From assembly GCA_035553855.1 (NCBI GenBank), contig DATMJO010000163.1, forward strand, positions 5,629-69,628: a stretch of 64,000 bases of DNA. The letters are read 5' to 3'. Made by a program: the position numbers and the translations under genes. Below, in pieces: positions 1 to 8,637 of this stretch. How positions within the stretch are numbered: position 1 is the first letter of the stretch; each line of letters opens with the position of its first letter. The notes below the pieces were generated by a model, which saw nothing but the letters and a program-made list of their open reading frames with translations, made no database searches and had not been told where the DNA came from. The stretch is from JBBDYQ01 sp035553855 (GTDB lineage: Bacteria; Actinomycetota; Thermoleophilia; Solirubrobacterales; Thermoleophilaceae).

Positions 1-505
1 CACCCGCCTGATCTCGCCGAAGCCCACGATCGCCGCGATCGAGGGCTGGTGCCTCGCCGGCGGGCTCGAGCTTGCGCTCTGGTGCGACCTGCGGATCGCG
101 AGCGAGGGATCGACGCTCGGCTTCCCGGAGCGCCGCTTCGGCGTCCCGCTTATCGACGGCGGCACGCAGAGGCTGCCGCGCATCGTGGGTCTCGGGCGCG
201 CGCTCGACATCATCCTGACCGGCCGTATGATGCCCGCGGCCGAGGCGCACGCGATGGGGCTCGTCAACGAGATCGTGGCCGACCCGCTCGAGCGCTCGCT
301 GGAGCTGGCCGAGGCACTCGCGCGCTTCCCGCAGGAGACGATGCTCGCCGACCGCCTCGCCGCGATCGAGGGCATCGGCATGACCTTCGAGGACGGCCTC
401 GAGCGCGAAAAGCGAAACGGCACGCCGCTGCTCGAGGTCGCCTGGAAGGGCGCCGCGCGCTTCGCCGCCGGTGAGGGGCGCGGCGGCGCCGGGGCCGGCG
501 CCTGA
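1..505 (+). CDS. Enoyl-CoA hydratase/isomerase family protein (5' truncated)
   Basis: The frame is open from base 2, so only the C-terminal 167 residues are present; the start lies before the window. The segment GWCLAGGLELAL followed by a DLRIA-type stretch is the crotonase oxyanion-hole region, and GGTQRLPRIVG is the usual second signature. A helical tail typical of crotonase trimers follows. Crotonases act on acyl-CoA thioesters, usually hydrating a 2-enoyl-CoA in beta-oxidation; the substrate here cannot be read. The stop TGA overlaps the probable CTG start of the UbiB-family gene, suggesting a shared transcript. Confidence 0.85.
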   Translation, partial: TRLISPKPTIAAIEGWCLAGGLELALWCDLRIASEGSTLGFPERRFGVPLIDGGTQRLPRIVGLGRALDIILTGRMMPAAEAHAMGLVNEIVADPLERSLELAEALARFPQETMLADRLAAIEGIGMTFEDGLEREKRNGTPLLEVAWKGAARFAAGEGRGGAGAGA

Positions 506-1911
506 CGGACGAGCCCGAGATCCCGAAGGGCAGGGCGCGCCGCTCCGCAAAGGTGTCGGCGGCGCTCGGCGGTCAGGGCGCCCGGATCGCCGGCGCGACC
601 GCGGCAAACCGCCTGCGCGGCTCCGACCGCTCGCAGGCGAGGCTCGAGCGCCGCCATCTCGAGGCCGCCGAGCGCATGGTCGAGCTGCTCGGCACGATGA
701 AGGGCGCTGCCATGAAGGTCGGCCAGCTCGCCTCCTTCCTCGAGCTCGACTTCGTCCCCGACGAGTTCCGCCCGCTCTACCAGGAGAAGCTCGCGTCGCT
801 GCGGGACTCCGCCCCGCCCATGTCCTGGAAGCAGGTGCGCGGCGTGCTCTCGGAGGACCTCGGCGAGCCGCCCGAGTCCGTCTTCGACGAGCTCTCGGAG
901 GAGCCCGTGGCCGCCGCCTCGATCGGGCAGGTCCACCGCGGGCGCCTGCCGGACGGGCGCGAGGTCGCCGTGAAGGTCCAGTACCCGGGCGTCGCCGAGG
1001 CGATCAGGGCCGACATGCAGAACGCCGGCGCGATCGTCGCGCTCGTGAAGGCCATCTCCCCCGGCCTCGACGCGCGCGCGATCGCCCGTGAGATCCGCGA
1101 GCGCATGATGGAGGAGCTCGACTTCGAGCACGAGGCACAGGTGCAGCGCCTGTTCGCGCGCGCCTACCGCGGCCACCCCTTCATCCACGTCCCGGAGGTC
1201 ATGACCGAGCTTTCGCGCCCGCGCGTGCTCGTGTCCGGCTGGGCCGAGGGCATCCGCTTCGCCGAGATCAGGGAGCTTCCGCAGGCCGAGCGCGACCGCT
1301 TCGGCGAGATCGTGCACCGCTTCTACTACGGGTCGATCCACCACCTCGGGGTATTCAACGCCGACCCCCACCCGGGCAACTACCTGCTGCGGGACGACGG
1401 CCGCGTGGTGTTCATCGACTTCGGCGCCTCGAAGGAGCACAGGGGCGCCCAGGGCGGGCGCTTCCTGCAGATCATCAAGGCCGCGAGCGAGCGCGACGCC
1501 GACGCCTACAAGAGTCAGCTCGTGGAGCTCGGCTACCTCAAGAGGCCCGACGGCATCGAGGCCGAGCGGCTGCTGGACACGATCTACTCGCTGGCCGGCT
1601 GGTACCTCGAGGACCGCGAGTTCACGATCGACCCCGAGTACGTGCGCGGGGTGATGGCCGCCGGGGCGGACCCGCGTGGCGGCAACCTCGACGTGATGCG
1701 CCGCGCCGCCCTCCCCGCCGAAGACCTGATGCTCCGCCGGCTGGAGGCCGGCGTCGTCGCCGTGCTCGGCCAGCTGCGGGCAACCCGCAACTGGCACCGG
1801 ATCTCACGCGAGTGGTGGTTCGGCGACCCGCCCGCCACGAAGCTGGGCGAGGCCGACCGCGAGTTCTGGGAGCGGACCGGCCGCAGCAAGGCGCGCTCGC
1901 GCATTCGCTAG
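502..1911 (+). CDS. ABC1/UbiB (AarF/ADCK) family atypical kinase
   Basis: A 469-residue protein of the UbiB/ADCK family, atypical kinase-like ATPases linked to isoprenoid-quinone and lipid homeostasis. Visible hallmarks are the N-terminal KVGQ motif (about residues 72-75), the Ala-rich ASIGQVH loop replacing the Gly-rich loop, the lysine in EVAVKVQ, and the catalytic HPGN and DFG elements. The first GTG is at 553, but the frame is open back to CTG 502, and the extra 17 residues (TDEPEIPKGRARRSAKV) resemble the usual family N-terminus, so I prefer CTG 502 overlapping the upstream stop as CTGA. No membrane helix is obvious. The substrate is unknown, as for most bacterial members. Confidence 0.88.
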   Translation: MTDEPEIPKGRARRSAKVSAALGGQGARIAGATAANRLRGSDRSQARLERRHLEAAERMVELLGTMKGAAMKVGQLASFLELDFVPDEFRPLYQEKLASLRDSAPPMSWKQVRGVLSEDLGEPPESVFDELSEEPVAAASIGQVHRGRLPDGREVAVKVQYPGVAEAIRADMQNAGAIVALVKAISPGLDARAIAREIRERMMEELDFEHEAQVQRLFARAYRGHPFIHVPEVMTELSRPRVLVSGWAEGIRFAEIRELPQAERDRFGEIVHRFYYGSIHHLGVFNADPHPGNYLLRDDGRVVFIDFGASKEHRGAQGGRFLQIIKAASERDADAYKSQLVELGYLKRPDGIEAERLLDTIYSLAGWYLEDREFTIDPEYVRGVMAAGADPRGGNLDVMRRAALPAEDLMLRRLEAGVVAVLGQLRATRNWHRISREWWFGDPPATKLGEADREFWERTGRSKARSRIR

Positions 1912-1930
1912 CATTCATCGAACCAGATCG

Positions 1931-2239
1931 ATGAAGCGCCTGAACGTCATAGGTTGCGCTCTCTCGGGCACGGAGCTCGAGGCCCGCGCCCGTCTCGCGG
2001 GGCGTCTGGCTCCGGCCGTCGAATCGGTCGAGCGGCGCCCGCGCGCTGCGGAGATCGCCTTCGGCCCCGATGTGGACGAGGAGCTGGTGCTCGATCTTGC
2101 GCGCCGCGAGCGGGAGTGCTGCTCGTTCTTCGAGTTCGCCTGGAGCGCCTCCGACCGCCGCCTCGAGGTGGCGGTCCCCGAAGACCGCTTCCAGCCCTCG
2201 CTCGACGCCGTCGTCGCGGCCGTCACCGGCGATCTGTGA
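1931..2239 (+). CDS. Small uncharacterised protein with ERECCSFFEF motif
   Basis: A 102-residue protein starting at ATG 1931, 19 bases after the UbiB-family gene. Its centre carries a vicinal cysteine pair in ERECCSFFEF. I recall similar [ER]xxCCxFFxF segments in short actinobacterial proteins and in C-terminal parts of some metal-responsive regulators, which would hint at metal or thiol chemistry, but I cannot name the family. There is no signal peptide or membrane segment. Composition matches its neighbours. Function unknown. Confidence 0.65.
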   Translation: MKRLNVIGCALSGTELEARARLAGRLAPAVESVERRPRAAEIAFGPDVDEELVLDLARRERECCSFFEFAWSASDRRLEVAVPEDRFQPSLDAVVAAVTGDL

Positions 2240-2311
2240 TCCATCTCACCTAGCGCCCGTGGCGCGCGGGCGTAGGTTGCGCCCCTCAGTTCGAGGAGGG
2301 AGCTGCGAATT

Positions 2312-3091
2312 TTGACTGGTCCGGCCACCGTGGAGCACGAGCGGCTCGCGGGTCTCGAGGCGCTGTTCGATTCACCGACGAGGGCGATCCTCGAGCGGAT
2401 CGGCGTCCGCAGGGGCTGGAGCGTCGCCGCGGTCGGGGCCGGCAGGGGCTCGATCGCGCGCTGGCTCGCCGACCGCGTCGGCGTGGACGGCGAGGTCCTC
2501 GCCGTGGACTCGGACGTGAGCCTGCTGGACGGCCTGGACCGCCGCAATGCGCGGGTGGAGCGACTCGACGTCCTCACCCAGGCGCTGCCAGCCGGCAACT
2601 TCGACCTCGTCTACTCCCGCTTCGTGATGGCCGGGGCTGCGCCGCCCGCGATCGACAACATGCTCCCGGGCCTGCGGCGGGGCGGCACGCTGCTCGCGAT
2701 CGCCGTGGACTGGCCCGAGGACGGCGCCGCCTGGCCGCCGAGCGAGGCGGACGTGCGCGTGACGGCCGGCATCCGCGCGCTGCTCACGGAAGCCGGCTGC
2801 GACACGCGGCTGGGCCGCAAGCTCCCGTCGCTCCTGCGCCGCGCCGGGCTCGCGCACATCCAGGCCGAGCCGATCCAGCGCGTCTTCCAGGGCGGCTCCG
2901 AGCTGACGGCGATGTACCGCCACACGACCGAGAAGCTCCGCGCGGACCTCCTGGCTCGAGGGCACGCGGATGAGGGCGACCTCGCGGAGTGGCACGCGCG
3001 CCTCGACGACCCCGGCGTGACCTTCCTCGGCCCTCCGCTCGTCGCCGCGTGGGGCCGCGCCTGCCCGCCGGAGCCTTCCGTCAGATCCTGA
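2312..3091 (+). CDS. Class I SAM-dependent methyltransferase
   Basis: A 259-residue protein with a Rossmann methyltransferase core: motif I VGAGRGSIARWL, an acidic residue after strand 2 (VLAVDSD), and a FDLVYSRFV segment at motif IV. The start is TTG 2312, supported by AGGAGGG at 2294-2300 and a possible -10 (TAGGTT, 2273-2278). The substrate cannot be inferred. It converges on the HD-domain gene and the two coding ends overlap by 11 bases. Confidence 0.8.
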   Translation: MTGPATVEHERLAGLEALFDSPTRAILERIGVRRGWSVAAVGAGRGSIARWLADRVGVDGEVLAVDSDVSLLDGLDRRNARVERLDVLTQALPAGNFDLVYSRFVMAGAAPPAIDNMLPGLRRGGTLLAIAVDWPEDGAAWPPSEADVRVTAGIRALLTEAGCDTRLGRKLPSLLRRAGLAHIQAEPIQRVFQGGSELTAMYRHTTEKLRADLLARGHADEGDLAEWHARLDDPGVTFLGPPLVAAWGRACPPEPSVRS

Positions 3092-3884
3092 AGACAGGCA
3101 CGAGCCGCTTCTCGTGCTCGGCGTCGATCCGCGCGATCACCTCGACGTGGTCCTCGATGCCCGAGCCCCGCAGCTTCGTGGCCAGCAGCTCATCGACCTG
3201 GAACAGGCCCGAGGAGTTGTTCATGTCGATCGCTATGCGCACGGCCTTCTCCTCCCCCGCGTCGATCGTCACGCTGTCGATCGCGACCGCCGATAGCGAG
3301 TGGATGTTCGGCCGGCCCTGCTCGAACGGGACGCGCGAGCGCCCCTCCGCCATGTCGAGCGCGTCCGCGACGCGCACGATCCCGGCCTCCACCGTCATCG
3401 GGTCGCCGCGGCGGCGGTGGCCGATGATCGCGTGGAGCGACTCGGCGACGACGATCGAGCGCTCCGGCTCGTCGTAGACCCCCTCGAGCAGCTGCGGGAG
3501 CTTCGCCTGCGCCATGAACAGGCTGTAGGCCTCGTGGTCGGCGCGGTGGATCGACATGCCGGCGTCGTGGAGCAGGCACGCGCCCGCGATCGCCACCTCT
3601 GCGTCGCGGGCCTTCATACCGTGGTCGGTGACGAGCGCGGGCTCGACGCCCGCCTTCGCAAGCAGGCGGGACAGGCGCAGCGCGATGTTGAGGACGATGC
3701 GGACATGGACCCAGCCGTGGTCCGACATCCCGAGACGGGTGGCCATCACGTTCTGGGCATGCCACCAGGCCTTCACCTGCTCGTCGCCGTTGACGGCCTC
3801 CAGAAACCGCTCGAGCCGGCGGTTGCCCCTGGTCGGCGCGTCGATCCTCATCGCTGCCACGGCCTCGGCGGGGGTCTGCGTCAC
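3081..3884 (-). CDS. HD-domain metal-dependent phosphohydrolase
   Basis: A 267-residue protein. The HD signature LLHDAGMSIHR, an upstream HGWVHVRIV histidine and the HAIIGH segment supply the metal ligands of an HD fold. The C-terminal half (from about residue 170) has a DALDMAEG helix and a beta-rich tail. HD proteins hydrolyse phosphate esters or nucleotides; the substrate is unknown. GTG 3884 starts only 26 bases from the start of the divergent ABC transporter gene, so both promoters must share that gap. Confidence 0.78.
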   Translation of the reverse strand: MTQTPAEAVAAMRIDAPTRGNRRLERFLEAVNGDEQVKAWWHAQNVMATRLGMSDHGWVHVRIVLNIALRLSRLLAKAGVEPALVTDHGMKARDAEVAIAGACLLHDAGMSIHRADHEAYSLFMAQAKLPQLLEGVYDEPERSIVVAESLHAIIGHRRRGDPMTVEAGIVRVADALDMAEGRSRVPFEQGRPNIHSLSAVAIDSVTIDAGEEKAVRIAIDMNNSSGLFQVDELLATKLRGSGIEDHVEVIARIDAEHEKRLVPVFRI

Positions 3885-3897
3885 GGCCCCAGGTTGG

Positions 3898-3903
3898 CAT
3901 AGT
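3898..3903 (+). promoter_or_regulatory. Candidate leaderless -10 element (CATAGT)
   Basis: CATAGT ends 7 bases before GTG 3911, the spacing seen repeatedly in this window, so transcription would begin at the start codon. This supports GTG 3911 over GTG 3902 for the ABC ATPase. Confidence 0.4.
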
Positions 3904-3910
3904 GCCCGGA

Positions 3911-4768
3911 GTGAGCGATGTCGCGATCGAGGTCTCGGGCCTCACCAAGAGCTACGGCGCGGTCGAGGCCGTGCGCGGGATCTCGTTCGCCGTGGGGCGC
4001 GGCGAGGTCTTCGGCCTGCTCGGCCCCAACGGCGCGGGCAAGACCACGACGGTGGAGATCCTCGAGGGCTACCGCGAGCGCACCGGCGGCGATGTGCGCG
4101 TCCTGGGCTTCGACCCCGAGCGGCGCGACCCGCGGCTCCAGGAGCGGGTCGGAATCGTGCTCCAGAGCGCCGGGTTCTATCCGCGGGCGACCGTGCGGGA
4201 GGCCGTCACGCACTTCGCCGGCGTGTACCCGCGCCCGCGCGGCGCCGAGGAGACGATCTCGCTGGTGGGCCTCGAGGAGAAGGCGGGCGCGCGCGTGAGC
4301 GATCTGTCGGGGGGCCAGCGGCGCCGCCTCGACTTGGCGCTCGCGCTGGTCGGTGATCCCGAGCTGGTCTTCCTGGACGAGCCGACCACCGGATTCGACC
4401 CGGCGGCGCGGCGGACCGCCTGGGGCGTGGTGCGCAAGCTCCGCGACCTCGGCAAGACGGTGCTCCTTACGACCCACTACCTCGACGAGGCCCAGGCGCT
4501 GTCCGACCGCGTCGCGATCGTCAAGGACGGCGTGATCGTGGCCGAGGGCCGCCCCGACGAGCTGTCCGCCACCCCCGGCCGCTACCGCGTGAGCTACGAG
4601 TCCGCCGGGCGCCGCGTGGAGCTCGAGACCGACGACCCGACGGACCTGCTCCACCGCCTCACGGGCGACGCGCTCGCCCGCGGTGAGCAGCTCCGGGGCC
4701 TGACGGTCAGCCGCCCCACCCTCGAGGAGGTCTACCTCGAGCTGACCGAGGAGGACGAGCGGACATGA
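3911..4768 (+). CDS. ABC-2 type exporter, ATP-binding subunit
   Basis: A 285-residue ABC ATPase. Walker A is GPNGAGKTTT (about 38-47), the signature is LSGGQRRRLDLA (about 132), Walker B is LVFLDE (about 153-158), and the H-loop is in LTTHYLDE. The downstream domain is the short tail seen in DrrA/CcmA-type drug or lipid exporters. The stop overlaps the permease start as ATGA, so the two are translationally coupled and form one exporter. The cargo is unknown. Confidence 0.92.
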   Translation: MSDVAIEVSGLTKSYGAVEAVRGISFAVGRGEVFGLLGPNGAGKTTTVEILEGYRERTGGDVRVLGFDPERRDPRLQERVGIVLQSAGFYPRATVREAVTHFAGVYPRPRGAEETISLVGLEEKAGARVSDLSGGQRRRLDLALALVGDPELVFLDEPTTGFDPAARRTAWGVVRKLRDLGKTVLLTTHYLDEAQALSDRVAIVKDGVIVAEGRPDELSATPGRYRVSYESAGRRVELETDDPTDLLHRLTGDALARGEQLRGLTVSRPTLEEVYLELTEEDERT

Positions 4769-5499
4769 CGACCGCCGGCCTCCTCTGGCGCCAGTTCCGC
4801 TTCGAGCGCCGCCTGTTCTGGCGCAACCCGAGCGCGGCCTTCTTCAACTTCCTGCTGCCGTTGATCCTTCTGCTGCTCGTCGCGAGCGCGTTCGCGGGCG
4901 ACGCGGACGAGCTGGAGGTCCTGATCCCCGGGATCGCCGGGATGGGCGTGATGGCCACCACCTTCACCGCGCTCGCCTTCAACCTCACCTACCTGCGCGA
5001 GCAGGGCGTCCTGAAGCGGATGCGCGGGACCCCCCTCCCCGCTCCCGCCTATCTCGGCGGCCTGCTGGCGAACGCCGCCGTGAACGCGGTCGTCCAGGTG
5101 GCGCTCGTGGTGGCGATCGGCAACCTCCTCTACGACGTGCCCTGGCCGAAAGAGCTGCTCTCGCTTGCGGTGTTCACCGCGCTGGGCGTCGTCTGCTTCG
5201 GCTCGCTCGGCGTCGCCTTCTCCCACGCGATCCCGAACTTCGACTCGGCGCCCGCGTACGTCAACGCGGTCTTCCTGCCCGTGATCTTCATCTCCGGCGT
5301 CTTCTACTCGGCCGACTCGCTTCCCCCCGTGCTGGACGCGGCCGCGCAGGCGCTCCCGCTGAAGCACCTTGTCGACGGGCTCTCCGGAGCGATCGTCGAC
5401 GGCACCGGGCTGGTCGACAACGCGGCGGCGCTCGCCGCGGTCGGCGCCTGGGCGGCGGCGGGCATGCTGCTCGCCGTGCGCTACTTCCGCTGGGAGTAG
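4765..5499 (+). CDS. ABC-2 type exporter, membrane subunit
   Basis: A 244-residue permease starting at ATG 4765 within the stop of its ATPase. About six hydrophobic segments are visible, beginning with FNFLLPLILLLLVASAF and including a long Ala/Val segment near residue 110 and a VFLPVIFISGVFYS segment near 175, the usual ABC2_membrane layout. It forms the translocation pore with the 3911-4768 product. The 3' end overlaps the convergent acetyltransferase gene by 19 bases. Confidence 0.9.
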   Translation: MTTAGLLWRQFRFERRLFWRNPSAAFFNFLLPLILLLLVASAFAGDADELEVLIPGIAGMGVMATTFTALAFNLTYLREQGVLKRMRGTPLPAPAYLGGLLANAAVNAVVQVALVVAIGNLLYDVPWPKELLSLAVFTALGVVCFGSLGVAFSHAIPNFDSAPAYVNAVFLPVIFISGVFYSADSLPPVLDAAAQALPLKHLVDGLSGAIVDGTGLVDNAAALAAVGAWAAAGMLLAVRYFRWE

Positions 5500-6080
5500 A
5501 ACGCCCCCGGGGCCTCGCCCTCGAAGGAGATCTCGACCTCGGCCAGGCCCGAGGCCTCCCACTCGTCGCGCAGCAGCCCCAGGATCACGCAGTCGCGCGG
5601 CTCGCCGCGATGGAGCTGCCAGCGGCGCAGGCAGCCCTCGCGGAGGAAGCCGATCCGCTCGAGCGCGGCCAGGCTCCGCTCGTTGTCGGGGCTCGCGAGC
5701 GCCGTGACGCGCTCGAGGCCCAGCTCGCGGAAGGCGAGCGCCAGCACGAGCGCCTTCGACTCGCGGTTCGCGCCGGTACCCCAGTGAGCGCGCCCGAGCC
5801 AGGTGCCGACCGTCGCCCGGCGGTCGCGTGAGGAGAAGTCCGCGAGGCCCGTCACGCCGATCGGCCGGTCGTCCGCGCCCGCGATCAGGAACTCGAGCCG
5901 CTCGCCGCGCTCGCGCTGATGGGCGAGCGAGTCGATGTAGCCGAGCGGCTCGCCTATCTCGCGGTAGGGCCCCCACGAGAACCAGCGCGTGACCTCCGGG
6001 TCGGAGCCCAGCTCGAGCAGGGCCTCGGCGTCGGGCTCACGTGCGAGTCGCAGCGAGAGCGTAGGGCCGCGCACCACCAT
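5481..6080 (-). CDS. GNAT family N-acetyltransferase (RimJ/RimL-like)
   Basis: A 199-residue GNAT protein. The RimJ/RimL-type order is clear: an N-terminal LSLRLAREPDAEALLELG segment, a PIGVTGLADF strand, a GTGANRESKALVLALAF acetyl-CoA loop, and a SLAALERIGF motif near the C-terminus. The ATG at 6080 overlaps the stop of the upstream protease gene as TGATG, so the pair is coupled. Such enzymes acetylate ribosomal proteins, amino acids or drugs; the substrate is undetermined. Confidence 0.85.
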   Translation of the reverse strand: MVVRGPTLSLRLAREPDAEALLELGSDPEVTRWFSWGPYREIGEPLGYIDSLAHQRERGERLEFLIAGADDRPIGVTGLADFSSRDRRATVGTWLGRAHWGTGANRESKALVLALAFRELGLERVTALASPDNERSLAALERIGFLREGCLRRWQLHRGEPRDCVILGLLRDEWEASGLAEVEISFEGEAPGAFYSQRK

Positions 6081-6763
6081 CAGAGCCGAAGCGACGGGCC
6101 GTGGTCGCGCAGCCAGCGCTCGCGCTCGCGGTAGGCAGGGCAGCGCGCCGCCACGAGCGCCCAGAAGCGCGCCGAGTGGTCGAGCACCTCGAGGTGGGCC
6201 ACCTCGTGCTCGACCACGTAGTCGAGGATCTCGGGGGGCGCGAGCAACAGGCGGTGGTTGAAGTTCATCGCGCCCGCCTGCGAGCAGCTGGCCCAGCGCG
6301 TGCGCTGTCCTCGGATCGAGAGGCGCGTGTACGACGTTCCGGCGCGGGCGCACGCGGCATCGAGGCGGGAGGCCACCTCGGCGCGCGCGCGGCGCCGGTA
6401 CCAGCGCTCCAGCGCGTCGCGCACCGCCTCCTCCCCCGGCGCGCCGGCGAAGACGTGGAGGCTCTCGCCGGAGCGGCGCACATGCGGTCGCGTCCGGCCC
6501 GGCTCGACCCGGACGACGAGGGCCAGCCGCTCACCGAGATAGGGCGCCCAGCCGCCGTCGCGCAGTTCCGGGCGCTCGCCGCGGGCCTCCTCCATGCGCC
6601 GCAGGGTGCGCTCGATCCAGGGCCGCTTCTCGCGGACGAAGGGCTCGACCTGCCGCAGCGCCATCCGCTTCGGGACGACGACCTCGACGCCGTCGGCGTC
6701 GACCACGATCCGGGCGCGTCGCGCCCGGTCGGAGCGGCGGATGCGGTAGGCCAGGTCGTCCAC
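6080..6763 (-). CDS. YgjP-type (DUF45/M48) metallopeptidase
   Basis: A 227-residue putative zinc peptidase. The C-terminal half carries HEVAHLEVLDHSARFW, an HExxH motif with the downstream histidine of the YgjP/SprT-like fold, preceded by the family segment RWASCSQAGAMNFNHRLL. The N-terminal half is the antiparallel-sheet part of DUF45. The start GTG 6763 is 35 bases after the SDR gene. There is no signal peptide, so it is cytoplasmic. Physiological targets are unknown for this family. Confidence 0.85.
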   Translation of the reverse strand: MDDLAYRIRRSDRARRARIVVDADGVEVVVPKRMALRQVEPFVREKRPWIERTLRRMEEARGERPELRDGGWAPYLGERLALVVRVEPGRTRPHVRRSGESLHVFAGAPGEEAVRDALERWYRRRARAEVASRLDAACARAGTSYTRLSIRGQRTRWASCSQAGAMNFNHRLLLAPPEILDYVVEHEVAHLEVLDHSARFWALVAARCPAYRERERWLRDHGPSLRL

Positions 6764-6798
6764 GGCCGGGACGATAGGGACGCGGGCGGCGGGCCCGC

Positions 6799-7584
6799 TC
6801 AGATGATCTGCGCCACCGCGCCGCCGTCGACCGACCAGGCGGCGCCCGCCACGTTCGAGGCGAGCTCCGAGCAGAGGAAGCAGATCACCGCCGCGGCCTC
6901 CTCCTCGGTCCCCATCCGCCCGAGCGGGATCTTCGCGGCGGCGTCCGCGATCGCCTCGTCCGCCGTCGTGCCCTGCCGCTCGGCGATCTGGTCGGCCAGG
7001 CCGCCCTCCCGACGCCAGAGGGACCCGTCGAGGGGACCCGGCGCCACGGCGTTGACTAGCACGCCCCTCGCCGCCCAGGCGTCCGCGAAGGTGCGCGAGA
7101 GGGAGAGCTGCGCCGCCTTCGAGACCGAGTAGTCGGCGTAGCGCTGGGACGGCCGCTTGCCCGAGGCGCTCGTCACGTTCACGATCCGTCCACGCCCGCG
7201 CTCGGCCATGCGCGGGGCGGCGGCCCGCATCAGGCGCATCGGGGCCATCACGTGGATCTCCCACTGGGCGTACCAGTCGGCGTCCGCCAGCTCGTCGATG
7301 GATCGGATCGTCGCGGTGCCGGCGTTGTTCACCAGCACGTCGATCCCGCCGAAGCGCCGCTCGCATTCCGCGACGACGCGCTCCCCGGCGTCGGGCACGG
7401 TCACGTCGAGCGAGAGCCACTCGGCGCCGTCGCAGGAGGCGGCGGCCTCCGCGAGGCGCTGCTCGTCGCGCGCCACCAGCAGCACCCTCGCCCCCTCGGC
7501 CGCGAGGGCGCGCGCGGTGGCGAGGCCGATGCCCCGGCTCGCCCCCGTCACGACGCACGCGCTTTGCTTCAGGCCGAGATCCAC
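6799..7584 (-). CDS. Short-chain dehydrogenase/reductase
   Basis: A 261-residue classical SDR. The NAD(P)-binding TGASRGIG motif is near residue 12, NNAG near 86, the catalytic serine in NVTSASGK, and Tyr/Lys in YSVSK. The C-terminus ends in the WSVDGG motif typical of FabG-like members. The start is GTG 7584. It is divergent from the YjbQ gene with 18 bases between starts. The substrate cannot be inferred. Confidence 0.88.
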   Translation of the reverse strand: MDLGLKQSACVVTGASRGIGLATARALAAEGARVLLVARDEQRLAEAAASCDGAEWLSLDVTVPDAGERVVAECERRFGGIDVLVNNAGTATIRSIDELADADWYAQWEIHVMAPMRLMRAAAPRMAERGRGRIVNVTSASGKRPSQRYADYSVSKAAQLSLSRTFADAWAARGVLVNAVAPGPLDGSLWRREGGLADQIAERQGTTADEAIADAAAKIPLGRMGTEEEAAAVICFLCSELASNVAGAAWSVDGGAVAQII

Positions 7585-7602
7585 GGCGAAGGAGTCTTCC
7601 GC

Positions 7603-8064
7603 ATGAAGTCGCACACCGTCTACAGGACCTTCGAGACCCGCGAACGGCGCGAGTTCGTCCGCATCACAGACGACGTCCAGCGGGCCGTCGACGAGGCGGG
7701 GATCGCCGAGGGCATGGCACTCGTCTCGGCGATGCACATCACCGCCGGCGTCTGGATCAACGACGACGAGCCGGGCATCCAGGCCGACGCGCTCGAGTGG
7801 CTCGACAAGCTCGCGCCGCCCTCCTGGAAGGAGCCCGCCAACGACGTCGCGCGCGGCCTCTCCCCTGATCCGGGCGACTACCGCCACCATCGCGGCGGCG
7901 AGGACAACGGCGACGCCCACCTGAAGAACCTGCTGGTCCACCATCAGGTCGTGGTGCCGGTCACGGACGGCCGCCTCGACCTGGGGCCCTGGCAGGCGAT
8001 CTTCTACACGGAGTTCGACGGCGGCCGGCCGAAGCGGCTCGTGATCAAAGTGCTCGGCGGGTAG
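7603..8064 (+). CDS. YjbQ/UPF0047 family protein
   Basis: A 153-residue protein of the YjbQ (UPF0047) family. Family landmarks are AGVWINDDEPG near residue 50, the conserved histidines of YRHHRGGEDNGDAHLKNLL, and the C-terminal LGPWQAIFYTEFDG. Members form trimers with a small-molecule pocket, and some are annotated as secondary thiamine-phosphate synthase because they rescue thiE mutants; the physiological role is unsettled. AAGGAG at 7589-7594 fixes ATG 7603. Confidence 0.9.
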   Translation: MKSHTVYRTFETRERREFVRITDDVQRAVDEAGIAEGMALVSAMHITAGVWINDDEPGIQADALEWLDKLAPPSWKEPANDVARGLSPDPGDYRHHRGGEDNGDAHLKNLLVHHQVVVPVTDGRLDLGPWQAIFYTEFDGGRPKRLVIKVLGG

Positions 8065-8067
8065 CGC

Positions 8068-8637
8068 TCAGCGGGGGTCGCGCCACATGGGCCACACGCA
8101 CGGTCCGCCGGGCATCTCGACCTCGCCGATGACGCGGAAGCCGAAGCGCGCGTAGTAGTCGATGTTGCGCTCCTTCGACGACTCCAGGTAGGCGCCGATC
8201 TCGTCCTCGTCGCAGATCTCGAGCACCGGCTCGAGCAGCGCCGACCCGATCCCCTCCCCCTGCCGCGAAGGCTCCGTGCCCAGCACGGCCAGGTAATAGT
8301 GCGGCGGATCGGGGTGAGCGTTCTCGACGCGCTCGAGCCCCTCCATGACCGCGGGCAGGCGACGCCCGAAAGCGAACAGGAAGCGCACGGCGAGCGCGAC
8401 CGTCTCCAGCGGCCCGAGGCGCCAGCGCCCGGGCTCGGCCCAGAGCGCCGCTCCCGCCAGGTCATCGGTCGTCCAGACCTCGTCCTGGCGCACCAGCCCT
8501 CTGGCCCGTGACGAGAAGAAGCCGCGCATGCGCGGAGCATCCGGGAACAGCCAGCGCATCACGGGGTCGTCCTCGAACGCCCGGGTGAGCATCGCCGCGA
8601 TCGGGTCGACCTCAGCCCTCGTCGCGCGCCTGACCAT
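8068..8637 (-). CDS. GNAT family N-acetyltransferase
   Basis: A 189-residue GNAT protein with the acetyl-CoA loop RQGEGIGSALLEPVL (about 125-140) preceded by the HYYLAVLGTEP strand and followed by NIDYYARFGF near the C-terminus. This arrangement resembles actinobacterial Puromycin-acetyltransferase-like GNATs of unknown substrate. ATG 8637 lies inside the end of the dehydrogenase gene (26-base overlap on the same strand), so co-translation is likely. Confidence 0.82.
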   Translation of the reverse strand: MVRRATRAEVDPIAAMLTRAFEDDPVMRWLFPDAPRMRGFFSSRARGLVRQDEVWTTDDLAGAALWAEPGRWRLGPLETVALAVRFLFAFGRRLPAVMEGLERVENAHPDPPHYYLAVLGTEPSRQGEGIGSALLEPVLEICDEDEIGAYLESSKERNIDYYARFGFRVIGEVEMPGGPCVWPMWRDPR